A DNA stretch of 16,557 bases. Source: Candidatus Eiseniibacteriota bacterium (lineage in GTDB: Bacteria; Eisenbacteria; RBG-16-71-46; JAGVPR01). Below, piece by piece: positions 15,835 to 16,557 of the stretch. Within the stretch, counting starts at the first letter, position 1. Each line of letters opens with the position of its first letter. The notes under the pieces are model-generated. The model was given only the letters and a program-made list of their open reading frames with translations. It had not been told where the DNA came from and ran no database searches. Location: NCBI GenBank assembly GCA_020052115.1, contig JAGVPR010000027.1, positions 1-16,557 on the forward strand, given 5' to 3'. The position numbers were made by a program, and so were the translations under genes.

Positions 15835-16557
15835 TCAGTCTTCGAACGGGTCTCTCAAGAAGTAGAAGTCAACCTCTCCGCCCGCGGGGATGTGCGTCGC
15901 GCCGGCAGCGATGTGAAGCAGCGCGTTCGCCTCCGCGAACGAGCGGACGATGTGCGAACCCTGAGGTCCGGTCAGGCGCGCCGTGAGCGAGCCTCCCTCC
16001 CCGCGAACCGTCGCGCGCGGGAAGTGCGCGAGCCCGGCCTCCTTCGAGAACGGCTGCTCCAAGCGCGCGCAAAGCGGCGCGCGGAGAATGCGCCGGCATC
16101 CGGCCAGAAGCCTGAGGGCCGGCCGCACGAAGAGCTCGAAGACCACGAACGTCGAGACAGGGTTGCCGGGCAGACCGAAGAACACCGCTTCGCCGAGCCG
16201 TCCGAATGATTGCGGTTTCCCGGGGCGCATCGCCACCGTCACGAACCGGATCCCGCCGCGCGAGTGCAAGATCTCCTTGACGACGTCCCGCTCGCCCATC
16301 GAAACGCCACCCGTCGTGAGAAGCAGGTCCGCCGCTCGCGCTCCGTCGAGCCGGCGCTCGACGTCGGCCGCCTCGTCCGACGAACAGCCGAGGTCCATCG
16401 TCTCCGCGCCGAAATCGCGCAAAGCCGCGATCAGCCCGAAGCGATTCGAGTCGAAGATCCTGCCCGGCCCAGGCGGCGATCCCGGCGGAGCCAACTCGTC
16501 GCCCGTCGAGAGGATCGCCACGCGCACCCGGCGGCGTACGAGCAGATCCGCATGACC
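15835..16557 (-). CDS. moeA: Molybdopterin molybdenumtransferase MoeA, C-terminal part (cut by right edge)
   Basis: The last ~240 residues of a MoeA protein, which inserts molybdate into adenylylated molybdopterin to form molybdenum cofactor in the cytoplasm. Seen, numbered from the window edge: VAILSTGDEL (13-22), GRIFDSNRF (32-40), the molybdopterin-binding TTGGVSMGERD (81-91), RPGKPQ (111-116), GLPGNPVS (128-135), and a C-terminal beta domain ending RDPFED. MoeA is normally about 400 aa. The reading frame continues to the window edge (GHADLLVRRR precedes), so the GTG at 16527 is an internal valine codon and the true start lies outside. The gene is convergent with the cohesin-FlgD-like gene, with only 19 nt between the stops and no strong shared terminator visible. 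It shows no evident functional link to the surface genes. Confidence 0.92.
   Translation of the reverse strand, partial: GHADLLVRRRVRVAILSTGDELAPPGSPPGPGRIFDSNRFGLIAALRDFGAETMDLGCSSDEAADVERRLDGARAADLLLTTGGVSMGERDVVKEILHSRGGIRFVTVAMRPGKPQSFGRLGEAVFFGLPGNPVSTFVVFELFVRPALRLLAGCRRILRAPLCARLEQPFSKEAGLAHFPRATVRGEGGSLTARLTGPQGSHIVRSFAEANALLHIAAGATHIPAGGEVDFYFLRDPFED

Noticed and set aside
15831..15850. Small inverted repeat CCCGT/ACGGG at the convergent gene ends
   Set aside because: Only 5 bp with a 10-nt loop inside the moeA stop region and no T-tract; too weak to call a bidirectional terminator.
16498..16527. GTG at 16527 as the start of the minus-strand gene at the right edge
   Set aside because: The upstream codons GHADLLVRRR fit the usual MoeA sequence before VAILSTGDEL, so the gene continues past the window edge.
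1..16557. tRNA, rRNA, CRISPR array, insertion sequence or phage genes
   Set aside because: I looked for cloverleaf-like repeats, regularly spaced short repeats, transposase motifs and terminal inverted repeats and saw none; the only large repeats are the coding C-terminal modules.

Overview
The window is high-GC, densely coding bacterial DNA. It carries six complete genes and two genes cut by the window edges. Several exported proteins end in a FlgD-like/Por-type immunoglobulin-like C-terminal domain with the signature PNPFNPxTT, and combine it with cohesin-like and dockerin-like modules. That combination is typical of uncultured, Gram-negative-type lineages of the FCB assemblage, such as Candidatus Eisenbacteria. 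This placement is inferred from protein style and GC content; no rRNA or marker phylogeny is available here.

Left part (1-2134, minus strand): a membrane-bound, cellulose-synthase-like family 2 glycosyltransferase (623-2134) is followed by the start of an archaeal-type cofactor-independent phosphoglycerate mutase (apgM, 1-629). The apgM start overlaps the glycosyltransferase stop by 7 nt (ATGGTGA). A 779-nt non-coding interval (2135-2913) separates this pair from the plus-strand genes. It holds two outward-facing promoter candidates, each with a perfect TTGACA and a 17-nt spacer, and a leader of more than 500 nt before the first plus-strand gene.

Central part (2914-14301, plus strand): three giant secreted paralogues of 975, 1397 and 1322 aa. 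Each has a signal peptide and a different N-terminal 'payload': an alpha/alpha-toroid-like domain in the first, and two-lobed parallel beta-helices in the second and third. The same C-terminal module of roughly 555-570 aa follows in each: cohesin-like A, a fibronectin-III-like segment, a dockerin-like pair, cohesin-like B, and a FlgD-like sorting domain. Each gene is followed, 11-15 nt after its stop, by a strong GC-rich hairpin.

Right part: a secreted cohesin-like protein with no sorting domain (14402-14962) and a secreted cohesin-like protein with a sorting domain (14997-15815) lie close together and are probably co-transcribed. A convergent minus-strand moeA (molybdopterin molybdenumtransferase) runs off the right edge.

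The most interesting reading is that 2914-15815 encodes a self-contained cell-surface set: three 'variable head, constant tail' proteins plus two small cohesin-like partners. Cohesin-dockerin-like contacts could assemble variable heads on the surface. This is an inference from domain architecture; neither binding nor enzymatic activity can be shown from the sequence.
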